From Mycobacterium colombiense (GTDB taxonomy: Bacteria; Actinomycetota; Actinomycetes; Mycobacteriales; Mycobacteriaceae): a stretch of 64,000 nucleotides of DNA. The notes under the pieces are model-generated. The model did not search any database, had not been told where the DNA came from, and saw nothing but the letters and a program-made list of their open reading frames with translations. Shown in pieces: positions 1 to 9,165 of this stretch. Each line of letters begins with the position of its first letter. Position 1 is the first letter of the stretch. The translations under genes and the position numbers were made by a program. The stretch spans positions 1 to 64,000 of the forward strand of contig NZ_LZSX01000003.1 of NCBI RefSeq assembly GCF_001665835.1, read 5' to 3'.

Positions 1-401
1 TTGGCCGGCGTCGTCAACGACACATACTTACCGCCGAACACCGTCGTCGCCTTGATATCAGCATTCACATTCGACGGGATCAACGCCAAATACCGCGGAT
101 ACACCTCCAACGTGAACTTCGCCGCCGGCTTGCCATCACGCACCGTCTCCGCGATCGACCCCACCCGGCCGATCTCCACCCCGTTATAGGTCACCTTCGA
201 ACCCGGATCCATCACCAACCCGGCCCGCGACGCCAACATGGTCAGCTGCGTCTTGTCGGTGAAGGCCCCCCGGAATTGCCCGTATATCAACGCCAAAATC
301 AGCGCGCACACAACTAGCACGGCGACGGCGATCCACTTGTACGGCGGGGTTCGTTGCGAGTTGATCTGCACAGGTGAGCCGGCACTTGGATGTGTCGACA
401 T
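1..401 (-). CDS. MCE family protein, A-type (5' part only)
   Basis: This is the N-terminal part (about 133 residues) of an MCE protein; the gene runs off the left edge. MCE proteins are the exported substrate-binding subunits of Mce lipid importers in the mycobacterial envelope. A short cytoplasmic N-terminus with a PPYK motif is followed by one membrane helix at about residues 22-40. The MlaD/MCE domain then begins (TQLTMLASRAGLVMDPGSKV and VEIGRVGSIAE), closely resembling remembered Mce1A. No lipobox is visible, which fits an A-type rather than E-type subunit. The ATG at 401 is preceded by GAGGGG about nine bases upstream. Which mce operon this belongs to cannot be told from the fragment. 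Confidence 0.88.
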   Translation of the reverse strand, partial: MSTHPSAGSPVQINSQRTPPYKWIAVAVLVVCALILALIYGQFRGAFTDKTQLTMLASRAGLVMDPGSKVTYNGVEIGRVGSIAETVRDGKPAAKFTLEVYPRYLALIPSNVNADIKATTVFGGKYVSLTTPA

Positions 402-670
402 ACCGTCGCTGCCCCTCACGTCCGCGTCGGCGCCTCGCGCCGCAGCGGCAGATCATCCCCCTGTCTCCGCCAGGGGGTTCCGTACACAAGACCAGTGAAA
501 TGTACCGTGACGGGCGCGCTTGTGCGAACCGCCGTTCACAAAATGGACGGGCGCCTCGCCTGGAGAGAGGCAACTCACAATCCCAAGCCGGAAGTCGTCG
601 ACGCATCCGTGATGACGATCCCCTATTCCGGTGCGGGTCTACCCTCGTGAAGTACGAGGAAAGGTGCGCG
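402..670. other. Divergent intergenic region, mce gene / hypothetical gene
   Basis: About 270 bases separate the divergent mce gene and the hypothetical gene at 671, so both promoters should lie here. A TACCCT hexamer about 25 bases before the rightward start is a possible -10 box, but no convincing -35 was found. Open frames crossing this stretch look like chance frames. Confidence 0.4.
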
Positions 671-1207
671 ATGCTCGCAGCATTCGGATTCGAATCCCTG
701 GGTGTGGTGGTCGGGGACATGTACTTCATCGACCCGTTCCCGCTCGAGGGTCAGGAGACCCCGGAGCGGGGAGTCCGGCTGGAACTGCGCCTCGTCGACC
801 GGGCCCAGCCCCGGGGCTCGATCTACGCCGGCGTCCCGATCGCCTTCACCCGCCCTGTGTGGCGGGTGGATCTTTTCGGGTCCACGGAGAGCCCGCCCGG
901 GACGCTGGACCGGGCCCACCACCATCCGCGGTTCAACGGTTGGGAACCCAGTAGCCGGCACTTCGTCCCCGAGCTGTCCGCCGACCCACTGGCCTGGCTG
1001 ACCGAACAGCTGGCCGACCCGGCCGCCATCCTGGCCCGCGCGGGCGTCGACGCCGACGAGGTCAGCAAAGCCGACACCACCGGACTCGCGGCGGCGGCCC
1101 CGGAGATCGTCGCCGCGGTGAAGCGGTTGCTCGACGGCGTGCGCAACGGCGAATTGGCTCCGGCCCCCGCGGAGCCGGTTGCCGCCGCCCGCACCGGCTG
1201 GCTCTGA
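671..1207 (+). CDS. Conserved hypothetical protein, about 178 aa
   Basis: I do not recognise a named family. The protein has no signal peptide or membrane helix. Its first half is rich in acidic and aromatic residues (DMYFIDPFPL, HHHPRFNGWEP), and its second half is helical and Ala/Glu-rich. The ATG at 671 is preceded by GAGGAAAGG about ten bases upstream; longer frames running back to 374 would cross the mce promoter region and look spurious. It is followed 14 bases later by glutathione peroxidase on the same strand, so the two may be co-transcribed. Function is unknown. Confidence 0.65.
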   Translation: MLAAFGFESLGVVVGDMYFIDPFPLEGQETPERGVRLELRLVDRAQPRGSIYAGVPIAFTRPVWRVDLFGSTESPPGTLDRAHHHPRFNGWEPSSRHFVPELSADPLAWLTEQLADPAAILARAGVDADEVSKADTTGLAAAAPEIVAAVKRLLDGVRNGELAPAPAEPVAAARTGWL

Positions 1208-1221
1208 GTTGCGTTAGCGTC

Positions 1222-1716
1222 GTGGGCGTGACCCTCAACAACATCGCCCTGACCACCCTCGACGGCCGGCCGACCACGCTGGCCGAATTGTCCGACGGCG
1301 CAACGCTGGTCGTCAACGTAGCGTCCAAATGCGGGCTGACTCCGCAATACACCGCGCTGGAGAAGCTGGCCAAGGATTACGGCGACCGCGGCCTGACCGT
1401 CGTCGGCGTTCCCTGCAACCAGTTCATGGGCCAGGAGCCGGGCACGGCCGACGAGATCCAGGAGTTCTGCTCGACGACCTACGGGGTGACGTTCCCGCTG
1501 TTGGCGAAGACCGACGTCAACGGCGACGACCGTCACCCGCTGTACGCCGAGCTGACCAAAACCCCCGACGCCGACGGCCAGGCCGGAGACATCCAGTGGA
1601 ACTTCGAAAAGTTCCTGCTCGGCCCCGGCGGTGAGGTTGTCCAGCGGTTCCGGCCCCGCACCGAGCCCGACGCCCCCGAGGTCATCAGCGCCATCGAGGA
1701 CGTGCTGCCCCGCTAG
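1222..1716 (+). CDS. Glutathione peroxidase-family thiol peroxidase
   Basis: The 164-residue protein has the whole GPx family signature: NVASKCGLT with the peroxidatic Cys at residue 37, then PCNQF, then WNFEKFL. The catalytic residue is Cys (TGC), not selenocysteine. Mycobacteria lack glutathione, so by family knowledge such enzymes most likely reduce peroxides using thioredoxin or mycothiol-linked partners; this is inference. The start is GTG at 1222 with an alternative GTG at 1228. A strong hairpin terminator follows the stop. Confidence 0.9.
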   Translation: MGVTLNNIALTTLDGRPTTLAELSDGATLVVNVASKCGLTPQYTALEKLAKDYGDRGLTVVGVPCNQFMGQEPGTADEIQEFCSTTYGVTFPLLAKTDVNGDDRHPLYAELTKTPDADGQAGDIQWNFEKFLLGPGGEVVQRFRPRTEPDAPEVISAIEDVLPR

Positions 1717-1721
1717 GCATG

Positions 1722-1756
1722 AAAACGGCCCCCGAAGATTCTCCGGGGGCCGTTTT
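1722..1756. terminator. Bidirectional intrinsic terminator between gpx and tRNA-fMet
   Basis: A perfect 13-bp inverted repeat (arms 1722-1734 and 1744-1756, AAAACGGCCCCCG and its complement) surrounds a nine-base loop. It carries T-runs on both strands (AAAA at the left end, TTTT at the right end). It can end transcription of the rightward peroxidase gene and the leftward tRNA gene. Confidence 0.85.
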
Positions 1757-1759
1757 ACC

Positions 1760-1836
1760 TGGTAGCGGGGACAGGATTCGAACCTGCGACCTCTGGGTTA
1801 TGAGCCCAGCGAGCTACCGAGCTGCTCCACCCCGCG
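1760..1836 (-). tRNA. Initiator tRNA-fMet (anticodon CAT), CCA encoded
   Basis: The minus strand folds into a 77-nt cloverleaf: acceptor CGCGGGG with CCCCGCT, D-arm GAGC/GCTC, anticodon arm CTGGG-CTCATAA-CCCAG, T-arm GCAGG-TTCGAAT-CCTGT, then ACCA. The three consecutive G:C pairs closing the anticodon loop, and the unpaired C1:U72 at the acceptor end, are initiator hallmarks, so this is the formyl-Met initiator rather than elongator tRNA-Met. Confidence 0.95.
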
Positions 1837-1927
1837 TTGGTGAATGCCAGGTTACCGAACCGGCCTCTCGGCGACCAAATCGCGCGGTCAGCGGCCATCA
1901 AGGCTGAGATCCGGGTCAGTGCCCGCC

Positions 1928-2464
1928 TCAGTGCGATGGCGGGTTCAGCCCGTATCGCTGTGCGATGTCGTCCATCCACTCCGGCGACCCATACGTCAGC
2001 CCGTACTTCTCGGCGAGCTCGCCGAACTCGGGCAGCTCGTGCAGCGGCTTGCCCGACGGGTCGTCGGCGTGCTCGACGAGCAGCTCGCCGAGTTCCCGGA
2101 AATAGTTCTCGAATCCGCCCGGGGTAATGATCTCGACGATGCGGCCCGGCTCGCTGCCGGCATTCCACATCGCGTGCATCTGCCCGCGCGGCTTGGTGAT
2201 GTAGCCGCCGGGACCCAGGACCACCTCGCTGTCGTCGGAGCGGAAGCCGATCTCGCCGGCCAGCACGATCGAATGCTCGTCCTCGCGGGTGTGCCGGTGC
2301 GCCGCGGTGAGCAGGCCGACCGCGAACGGATGCTCGACGATGGACACCTCACCGCCGTTGGTTTTGCCCGACAGTTTCAACACGGCTCCGAAGCCCGGGA
2401 GGGCGACGACGTCGCCCTCCCCCGGCTGCACCACCGTGACGCCGATTGGGTCTGGACCACTCAT
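1928..2464 (-). CDS. Cupin-domain protein
   Basis: The 178-residue protein carries a single cupin barrel. Motif 1 is seen as HRHTREDEHSIVLAGEIGF and motif 2 as GPGGYITKPRGQMHAMWN, which together supply the His/Glu metal-binding set. A helical tail (FRELGELLVEHADDP to PEWMDDIAQRYG) follows. The start is ATG at 2464 with SD-like AAGGTA; a longer start at 2500 adds 12 basic residues and is less likely. It follows the nitroreductase on the same strand after a short gap, suggesting one transcript with the HD protein. The substrate is unknown. Confidence 0.8.
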   Translation of the reverse strand: MSGPDPIGVTVVQPGEGDVVALPGFGAVLKLSGKTNGGEVSIVEHPFAVGLLTAAHRHTREDEHSIVLAGEIGFRSDDSEVVLGPGGYITKPRGQMHAMWNAGSEPGRIVEIITPGGFENYFRELGELLVEHADDPSGKPLHELPEFGELAEKYGLTYGSPEWMDDIAQRYGLNPPSH

Positions 2465-2507
2465 GTGACATACCTTCCTCGCAAATCCGTTGCGCCGCAA
2501 GGTTTAA

Positions 2508-3212
2508 TCAGCCCGCCGCGGCCAGCCCCGGCGTCAGCTCGTCGTGCGGCGGCCACAGTGGCTGCGGCACTTCGACGCCGAACGGCTTGTCCCAGCCGTT
2601 CCGGGACGAAACCTCGTGTACTGGATGGCGATTCGCCGCGACGCCCCACCTGCCCAATGGGTAACCCAGGGTCAGCATGGCCGACATCTTCCAGCCTTCC
2701 TCGACCGGTACGCCCAGTAACTCGTTCACCTCGTCCTCGAAATTGCGAAGCACCATCGTCATCACGCCGCCGACGCCCTCGGCACGGGCGGCGAGCAACA
2801 CGCTCCAGATCGCCGGGTAGATGTTGGCGCCGCCGAGGTCGTCGATGGCGAACACGAAGAGCAACAAGGGAATTTCTTCGAAATGGTCCGCCAGGTAATC
2901 CCCCGAGCCTTTCATTCGGCGCATCGTTTCGGCGTGAGCGGCCGGATCCGCGCCGGGCGCCGGCACGACCATCGGTCCCGTCCCAGAACTGAACTTCTCG
3001 TATTCCAGCGCCCGGGCCTGCCGGAACAGCTTGCCGAACTCGCGGATGAGTTTTGGATCGTCAACGGCCACGAAGTGCCAGCGCTGGGTGTTGCCCCCGT
3101 TGGGGGCGCGAACCGCCGCATCGAGGATGCGGGCCTGTGTGTCCAGCGGAATCGGGTCCGGCCGCAACCGCCGCATCATCCTGGTGGTGTAAAGGCCTTC
3201 GTAAATGTCCAT
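2508..3212 (-). CDS. Nitroreductase-family FMN protein
   Basis: The 234-residue protein opens with the family pattern YTTRMMRRLRPDPIP, then AVRAPNGGNTQRWHFVAVDD, the FMN-binding start of the nitroreductase fold. The C-terminal part (LTLGYPLGRW) matches the usual cofactor-proximal strand. The family performs NAD(P)H-dependent reduction of nitro, quinone or similar compounds; the substrate here is not known. ATG at 3212 has GAAGGGAG upstream, and the frame extending to 3554 is a shadow of the HD gene. It lies 17 bases downstream of the HD-domain gene and appears co-transcribed with it. Confidence 0.85.
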   Translation of the reverse strand: MDIYEGLYTTRMMRRLRPDPIPLDTQARILDAAVRAPNGGNTQRWHFVAVDDPKLIREFGKLFRQARALEYEKFSSGTGPMVVPAPGADPAAHAETMRRMKGSGDYLADHFEEIPLLLFVFAIDDLGGANIYPAIWSVLLAARAEGVGGVMTMVLRNFEDEVNELLGVPVEEGWKMSAMLTLGYPLGRWGVAANRHPVHEVSSRNGWDKPFGVEVPQPLWPPHDELTPGLAAAG

Positions 3213-3229
3213 TGTTCTGCTCCCTTCCG

Positions 3230-3880
3230 CTACTCGGGCCAGCTGTTGTTGAGGATGTGGTCGACGAAGTCGACGCGCTCGAAAGTGGGATCGAAGTGCG
3301 CCAGCACATCGGCGTTCATGGTGCCGTCGGTGGTCCGCGGCCGGTGCTTCATTCCGTCGTTGAACGCCGCCAGGATGCGCTGCTTGAACTGTGGGCGCGG
3401 GTGGGCGGCGGTCACCGCGGCCAGCGCCTCGGGAGCCAACTGATCGCGCCCGACGCCGACCACGTCGACTTCCACACCGGCCTGCAGCAGCGCCACTTCG
3501 GGAGCCATGAACTCGGGCACGCCGGGGGTGGTGTGCAAGGCGATGCCCAGCCACACCTTGTCGGCTTCGGCTTTGTCGACGCCATGAGCCGTCAAGAAGT
3601 CCCTGGCGGCGTCGGCGCCGTCGACCTCGAAACGGACGGCGGAGCCGCGATAGCGCTCGGTCAGGCCGAGGTCGTGGAACATCGCACCCACGTAGAGCAG
3701 CTCCGCATCCGGCTTCAGCCCGCGGCGCATGCCCTGCAGCGCACCGAAGAAGAACACCCGCCGGGAGTGGTTGAAGAGCAATTCGTCCTCGGTGTCGCGG
3801 ATGAACTCGGTCGCCTCGCGCGCCAGGGCGGTGTCGGGCACATCGATGCCGGCGACGGTGTCGATTGAGCTGGTGGTCAT
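3230..3880 (-). CDS. HD-domain hydrolase-like protein
   Basis: The 216-residue protein shows HD-fold metal ligands: His38 in NHSRR, and His69-Asp70 in MFHDLG. A later His-rich helix (GIALHTTPG) could supply further ligands. The family includes metal-dependent phosphohydrolases and cyanamide-hydratase-like enzymes, and the early NHSRRVFFFG context resembles the latter group, but the reaction is inferred. The start is ATG at 3880 with GGAGGGAG upstream. It is the first gene of the HD-nitroreductase-cupin run and is divergent from the AraC-type regulator 100 bases away, a likely regulatory pairing. Confidence 0.8.
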   Translation of the reverse strand: MTTSSIDTVAGIDVPDTALAREATEFIRDTEDELLFNHSRRVFFFGALQGMRRGLKPDAELLYVGAMFHDLGLTERYRGSAVRFEVDGADAARDFLTAHGVDKAEADKVWLGIALHTTPGVPEFMAPEVALLQAGVEVDVVGVGRDQLAPEALAAVTAAHPRPQFKQRILAAFNDGMKHRPRTTDGTMNADVLAHFDPTFERVDFVDHILNNSWPE

Positions 3881-3980
3881 GTTCTCGTCTCCCTCCAAGT
3901 GACTGTTGGTATGAGTGTGCGCCGGCGCGGACGAATCGACCCTGGCCGTTCGGGCCGTCAAGTCCTCAGAAAGCGACAGA

Positions 3981-4961
3981 ATGGGTTGCGTGGCTGCAGC
4001 CGGAGCGCGTTCGCGGGTGGTGGTGATCGTCGTTTTCGACGGGGTGACGTTGTTGGACGTCGCGGGGGCGGGCGAAGTGTTCGCCGAGGCCAACCGCTTC
4101 GGTGCCGACTACCAACTCAAAATCGCGTCGTTGGACGGGTCTGACGTGACCAGCTCGATCGGGGCCCGATTGGGCGTGACCGACAGCATTTCGGCCATCG
4201 AGTCCGCCGATACGGTCATGATCGCCGGCAGCGACGACCTGCCGGGGCGACCCATCGACCCCGCCCTGGTCGAGGCCGTCCGATCGATGTCAACACGGAC
4301 CCGTCGTCTGGCGTCCATCTGCACGGGGTCGTTCATCCTCGCGCAGGCCGGCGTGCTCAGCGGCCGGCGCGCCACCACGCACTGGCACGACACCCGGTTG
4401 CTGGGCCGGGCGTTCCCCGATATCACCGTCGAGCCGGACGCGATCTTCGTCCGCGACGGCGACATCTTCACCTCCGCGGGCATCTCGTCGGGCATCGACC
4501 TGGCGCTGGCGTTGGTCGAAATGGATCACGGGACCGAACTGGTCCGCGACGTGGCCCGGTGGCTGGTCGTCTACCTCAAACGCGCGGGCGGCCAATCGCA
4601 ATTCTCGGTGCTGCTCGAGGCCGATCCCCCGCCACAGTCGCCGCTGCGCCCGGTCACCGATGCGATCGCGGCCGACCCCGGCGCCGACTACAGCGTGAAA
4701 AGGCTTGCGGCCCTGGCATCTTTGAGCACCCGCCAGCTGACCCGGCTGTTTCAATCCGAGCTCGGGATGACCCCGGCGCGCTACGTCGAACTGGTTCGAA
4801 TCGATTTCGCCCGCAATGCGCTGGAATCCGGCCGGTCGGTCACCGAGACCGCGGGCATGGCCGGCTTCGGCAGCATCGAAACGCTGCGACGGGTATTCGT
4901 CAATCACCTGGGCATCAGCCCGAAGGCCTATCGGGACAGGTTCCGAACGGCCTACGCCTGA
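3981..4961 (+). CDS. GlxA/AraC-family transcriptional regulator (DJ-1/PfpI plus HTH)
   Basis: The N-terminal half is a class I glutamine-amidotransferase-like DJ-1/PfpI domain (VVVIVVFDGVTLLDVAGAGE at the start, then ASICTGSFILAQAGVL with the nucleophile-elbow Cys). The C-terminal third is an AraC/XylS double helix-turn-helix (LAALASLSTRQLTRLFQSEL and ETAGMAGFGSIETLRRVF). Such proteins sense small molecules through the PfpI-like domain. ATG at 3981 starts just before the PfpI domain; an upstream in-frame start at 3915 adds residues without homology. It is divergent from the HD-nitroreductase-cupin genes and probably controls them. Confidence 0.88.
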   Translation: MGCVAAAGARSRVVVIVVFDGVTLLDVAGAGEVFAEANRFGADYQLKIASLDGSDVTSSIGARLGVTDSISAIESADTVMIAGSDDLPGRPIDPALVEAVRSMSTRTRRLASICTGSFILAQAGVLSGRRATTHWHDTRLLGRAFPDITVEPDAIFVRDGDIFTSAGISSGIDLALALVEMDHGTELVRDVARWLVVYLKRAGGQSQFSVLLEADPPPQSPLRPVTDAIAADPGADYSVKRLAALASLSTRQLTRLFQSELGMTPARYVELVRIDFARNALESGRSVTETAGMAGFGSIETLRRVFVNHLGISPKAYRDRFRTAYA

Positions 4962-4964
4962 AAG

Positions 4965-7946
4965 CTATTTCGTGCTGTTGTACTTGGTGATCGCGTCGTC
5001 CAGGCGCTGCAACGCGGCACCGTAGCCGGCGAAATCGCCCTTCTTCTGCGCGTCTTTCGCCGCGCCGAGTGCCGCCTGAATCTCTTGGAGGGCAGCGGAT
5101 TTGGCGGGTGACAGCGTCACGGACCCGTCGGCCACCGGCGGTGCGGCGGCCGGCGGCGCCGATCCGGGCGTCACGGCGGGCGCCGGCGCGCTGGCCGGCG
5201 GACTCGCCGCGGGTGTCCCGGAATCGGTGGGCTGGATGCTCGTGGCCGCTGCGCCCGCGCCCGGCCCGAACAGCCCGGTCAGCGCGTCACGCACGGTGGG
5301 GCCGTAGCCGATCTTGTCGTTGTACATCATCGCCACCCGGATCAGCCGCGGGTAGGACGACGCCGCATCGCTGGCCCCCGGCGAGGCATACACGGGTTCG
5401 ACGTAGAGCAGCCCGCCCTGCCCCACCGGCAGGGTGAGCAGGTTGCCCCACCGGATCCGGTTCTGGTTGTCGCGCCCGATCACGCCGAGGTCCTGCGACA
5501 CCGCCGGGTCGGTGGTGATCGCGTTGTTGGCCAGCTTCGGTCCGTTGACCTGACCCGGGATGGTCAGCACGGTGATCCTGCCGTACGTCGCAGGGTCGGA
5601 GCTGGCGCTGATGTAGGCGGCCAGATAGTCACGCTTGAACCGGTTCATCGCGCTGGTCAGCTGATACGACGCCGTATTGTCGTTCTTCGCAATGTTTTTC
5701 GCGACGATGTAGTACGGCGGCTGGTAGCTGCTGGCCGTCGGGTTGGGATCCAGCGGCACGTCCCAGAAATCCGAGGTGGAGAAGAACGTCACCGGATCGT
5801 TGACGTGGTATTTCGCCAGCAGCATCCGCTGCACCTTGAACAGGTCCTCGGGATAGCGCAGGTGCTCGGCCAGCTCCGGGCTGATGTCGCTCTTGGGCTT
5901 CACGGTGCCCGGGAAGACCTGCATCCAGGCCCTGAGCACCGGGTCCTGCTCGTCCTGCTGGTACAGCGTGACGGTGCCGTCGTAGGCGTCGACGGTCGCC
6001 TTCACCGAGTTGCGGATGTAGGAGACCCGCTTGTCGGGCGCCAGCTTGTTGAACGCCACCTCGTTGGAGTCCGCGGTCGCCGATTCCAGCGACGTGAGTT
6101 CGGAATACGGGTAGTTGTCCAGCGTGGTGTAGCCGTCGATGATCCACACCAGTCGCTTGTTGACGATCGCCGGGTACACCGAGCTGTCGGTGGTCAGCCA
6201 CGGCGCCACCGCCTCCACCCGCCGCGCCGGGTCACGGTTGAACAGGATCTTGCTGTTCGAGCCGATCACGTTGGAGAACAAGAAGTTTCGCTCGGCGAAT
6301 TTCGCGGCGAACACGCTGCGCGACAACCAGTCACCGAGCGGGACGCCACCCAGGCCGGTGTAGGTGTAGTTCTTCGTCTCGTTGCTGGTCTCGTAGTCGT
6401 ATTCGCGATCGGTGCCGTTGCGCCCGACGATCGCGTAGTCGGCCGACGTGTTGGAGATGACCGGCCCGTAGTAGACGCGCGGCTGGTCGAGTGGCGCCGG
6501 ACCGTCGGACACCACGCCGCCGTTGGCGCCTACCACATTGACAAGGAACTCGGGGTAGCCGCCGTTCTGGTTGGGGTCGTTGGCGATTCCGCGGACCGTG
6601 TTGGCCGGCGACGCGATGAAGCCGTTGCCGTGGGTGTAGACGGTGTGCCGGTTGATCCAGTCGCGCTGGTTGTCGATCAGCCGGTCCGGGTTGAGTTCAC
6701 GCGCTGCCACCACGTAGTCACGCAACGCCCCGTTGCGGTCCTGGTACCGGTCGATGGACAGCTGGTCCGGGAAGTAGTAGAAGTTCTTGCCCTGCTGGAA
6801 CTGGGTGAACGCCGGGCTGACGATGGTCGGGTCGAGCAGTCGGATGTTCGACGTGGTCGCGCGGTCGTCGGCGACCTGCTGGGCGGTGGCCTGCGCGTCG
6901 CCGGTGTAGTTGCGATAGGTGACCTGGTCGGAGGTCAGGCCATAGGCCTGCCGGGTCGCGGCGATGCTGCGGCTGATGTATTCGCTTTCCTTTTGCGCGG
7001 CATTGGGTTTGACGCTGATCTGCTCGACGATCAACGGCCACCCGGCGCCTACGATCAGCGACGACAGCAGCAACAGGACCAGCCCGATCGCCGGAATCCT
7101 CAAGTCCTTGAGCACGACCGCGGAGAACACCGCGGCCGCGCAGATGAGCGCGATCGCCATCAGGATCAGTTTCGCCGGCAGCACCGCGTTGATGTCGGTG
7201 TAGCCCGCCCCGGTGAAGGGCTTGCCGCCGCGGGTGTGCGACAACAACTCATAGCGGTCCAGCCAGTACGCAATCGCCTTGAGCACAACCAGCAGCCCGA
7301 CCAGGGTGACCAGCTGTATCCGCGCCGAACGGCTCAGCGCGCCCGTGCGACCGGACAGCCGGATCCCGCCAAAGATGTAGTGGGCCAACAGGTTGGCGAC
7401 GAACGCCAGGAAGACCGCGACGAACAGGTAGCTGAGCAGCAGCCGGTAGAACGGCAGCTCGAAGGCGTAGAAACCGAGGTCCTTGCCGAACTGCGGGTCC
7501 TTGATGCCGAAGTCGGCGCCATGCAGGAACAGTTGGATGCGCACCCAATAGCTTTGGGCGATGATGCCGGCCAGCAGGCCGACCGCCACCGGGATCCCGG
7601 CGCTCACCAATCGCAACCGGGACAGCACCAGGGCGCGGTAGCGCGCCACCGGATCGTTGTCGTTGCTCGGCACGAACACCGGGCGGGTGCGGTAGGCCAC
7701 CGCGAGGCCGGCGAACACGATGCCGCCCACCAGCAGCCCGGCGATCAAGAAGACGACGAACCGGGTGACCAGCACGGTGGAGAACACCGAGCGGTAGCCG
7801 AGCTCGCCGAACCACAGCCAGTCGACGTAGGCGTCGATCAGCCGCGGACCCGCGAGCAGCAGCACGATCACACCCAGTGCGATCAGGATCAGAATCCGGC
7901 TACGCCGAGTCAGCTTCGGCATCCGTGCGGTGGGCCGCATCCCCAC
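4965..7946 (-). CDS. UPF0182 large integral membrane protein (Rv3193c-like)
   Basis: The 993-residue protein begins with about seven membrane helices in the first 330 residues, then a large extracytoplasmic domain. Its C-terminal tail is rich in Pro/Ala and ends in a helical segment ([21 protein letters not shown]). It matches remembered Rv3193c along its length, including the [15 protein letters not shown] start, so GTG at 7946 is preferred over ATG at 7940 or 7922. The function of the UPF0182 family is unknown. It and the downstream regulator gene converge with a three-base gap, and the neighbouring PDZ-protease gene lies upstream on the same strand. Confidence 0.93.
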   Translation of the reverse strand: MGMRPTARMPKLTRRSRILILIALGVIVLLLAGPRLIDAYVDWLWFGELGYRSVFSTVLVTRFVVFLIAGLLVGGIVFAGLAVAYRTRPVFVPSNDNDPVARYRALVLSRLRLVSAGIPVAVGLLAGIIAQSYWVRIQLFLHGADFGIKDPQFGKDLGFYAFELPFYRLLLSYLFVAVFLAFVANLLAHYIFGGIRLSGRTGALSRSARIQLVTLVGLLVVLKAIAYWLDRYELLSHTRGGKPFTGAGYTDINAVLPAKLILMAIALICAAAVFSAVVLKDLRIPAIGLVLLLLSSLIVGAGWPLIVEQISVKPNAAQKESEYISRSIAATRQAYGLTSDQVTYRNYTGDAQATAQQVADDRATTSNIRLLDPTIVSPAFTQFQQGKNFYYFPDQLSIDRYQDRNGALRDYVVAARELNPDRLIDNQRDWINRHTVYTHGNGFIASPANTVRGIANDPNQNGGYPEFLVNVVGANGGVVSDGPAPLDQPRVYYGPVISNTSADYAIVGRNGTDREYDYETSNETKNYTYTGLGGVPLGDWLSRSVFAAKFAERNFLFSNVIGSNSKILFNRDPARRVEAVAPWLTTDSSVYPAIVNKRLVWIIDGYTTLDNYPYSELTSLESATADSNEVAFNKLAPDKRVSYIRNSVKATVDAYDGTVTLYQQDEQDPVLRAWMQVFPGTVKPKSDISPELAEHLRYPEDLFKVQRMLLAKYHVNDPVTFFSTSDFWDVPLDPNPTASSYQPPYYIVAKNIAKNDNTASYQLTSAMNRFKRDYLAAYISASSDPATYGRITVLTIPGQVNGPKLANNAITTDPAVSQDLGVIGRDNQNRIRWGNLLTLPVGQGGLLYVEPVYASPGASDAASSYPRLIRVAMMYNDKIGYGPTVRDALTGLFGPGAGAAATSIQPTDSGTPAASPPASAPAPAVTPGSAPPAAAPPVADGSVTLSPAKSAALQEIQAALGAAKDAQKKGDFAGYGAALQRLDDAITKYNSTK

Positions 7947-8020
7947 TGGCTACGCTCCCTGATCGATTGCTAGACGGTGACAACTCTACGCATGGCCTTG
8001 CCCGTGATCGCCAAGGTTCG

Positions 8021-9043
8021 CTAGCAGCTTGGCGGCTGCCCGCCCGACCCGATCGCATGCAGCGCATCCACTGCCTGACCGAGCGTCTCGACCTTGACCA
8101 ATCGCAGGCCGGACGGATTGTCCGAGCTGGCCTCGTAGCAGTTCTTCGCGGGCACCAGAAAGACCGTGGCGCCGGCCGCGTGCGCGGCCACCATCTTGTG
8201 GGTGATGCCGCCGATCTGGCCGACCTTGCCGTCGGACGCGATGGTCCCGGTGCCCGCGATGAAGTTCGACTTGGCCAGGTCGCCGGTGGTCAATTTGTCG
8301 ACCACCGCCAGGCTGAACATCAACCCGGCGGACGGCCCGCCCACGTTGGCCAGGTTGAAGTCCACGGTGAACGGCGCCCACGGCGCGTCGAGCACCGCGA
8401 CGCCGAGAAAGCCATAGGCGCGGTCTTTGTTGGCGCCCAGCGTGATCTGTGCCACACCGGCCGGCTCGTTCTTGCGGCGATAATCGACCGTCACCAGCTG
8501 GCCCGGCTTGGTGTTCTTCAGCAATCCGGTGAACTCGTCGACGGTGGCCACCGGGACGCCGTTGACCGCGTCGATGGCGTCGCCGACCTTCAGCTTGCCC
8601 ACCGACGGACCCGGCTCGGGAACCTTGGCGACCGTCACCGCCGCCGGGTACTTGAGGTAACCCAGGGCCGCATAGGCCGCGCTGTCCTCAGATTGCTTGA
8701 AGTCCGCGTTGTTGGCCTTGTCGACGTCCTCCCGCGACTTACCGGGCGGATAGATGAGGTCGCGCGGCACCAGCTGTTCCTGGTCCGAAAGCCACAGCGT
8801 CAGCGCCTCGCCCAGCGTCAGGTCGTCGCGCTGGGACACCGTCGTCATGTTGAGGTGGCCGGTCGTCGGGTGCGTCTGGGTGCCCTCGATCGCCACCACC
8901 TGCTTGCCGTCGACCTCGCCGAGCGTGTCGAAGGTCGGGCCGGGCCCCAGCGACACGAACGGCACCGTCACCACCGCCAGCAACACGCCGAACACGACGA
9001 TCGGCACCAGCGCGACCATCAGGGTCAGGATGCGCCTGTTCAC
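8021..9043 (-). CDS. Membrane-anchored PDZ / Lon-like serine protease (Rv3194c-like)
   Basis: The 340-residue protein has one N-terminal membrane helix (LMVALVPIVVFGVLLAVVTV), a PDZ domain in the middle (LKVGDAIDAVNGVPVATVDE), and a C-terminal Lon-type proteolytic domain. The catalytic Ser sits in VGGPSAGLMF and the Lys of the dyad in IGGITHKM. It resembles YlbL-type proteases that face the cell surface. GTG at 9043 gives the MNRRILTLMVAL start known in M. tuberculosis. It is divergent from the zincin gene. The substrate is not known. Confidence 0.9.
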   Translation of the reverse strand: MNRRILTLMVALVPIVVFGVLLAVVTVPFVSLGPGPTFDTLGEVDGKQVVAIEGTQTHPTTGHLNMTTVSQRDDLTLGEALTLWLSDQEQLVPRDLIYPPGKSREDVDKANNADFKQSEDSAAYAALGYLKYPAAVTVAKVPEPGPSVGKLKVGDAIDAVNGVPVATVDEFTGLLKNTKPGQLVTVDYRRKNEPAGVAQITLGANKDRAYGFLGVAVLDAPWAPFTVDFNLANVGGPSAGLMFSLAVVDKLTTGDLAKSNFIAGTGTIASDGKVGQIGGITHKMVAAHAAGATVFLVPAKNCYEASSDNPSGLRLVKVETLGQAVDALHAIGSGGQPPSC

Positions 9044-9165
9044 GCCGATCACACTAGACGGCGGCCGCGGCGCGGTGTTCAGCCACAACGTTCGGTTAGG
9101 AGGGTTCAGCTACAAGCTGACCCGAGGTCGCGCCGCCTGACCTTGTGGTGAGTACCGTTGAGGGT

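Noticed and set aside
184..729. Minus-strand 181-aa frame over the mce promoter region
   Set aside because: Arg-rich, no homology, and overlaps both the mce start and the hypothetical gene; a chance frame in high-GC DNA.
5805..7973. 722-aa plus-strand open frame
   Set aside because: It is antisense to the UPF0182 gene, rich in Arg/Gln/Asp/Val as expected for a shadow frame, with no motif or SD.
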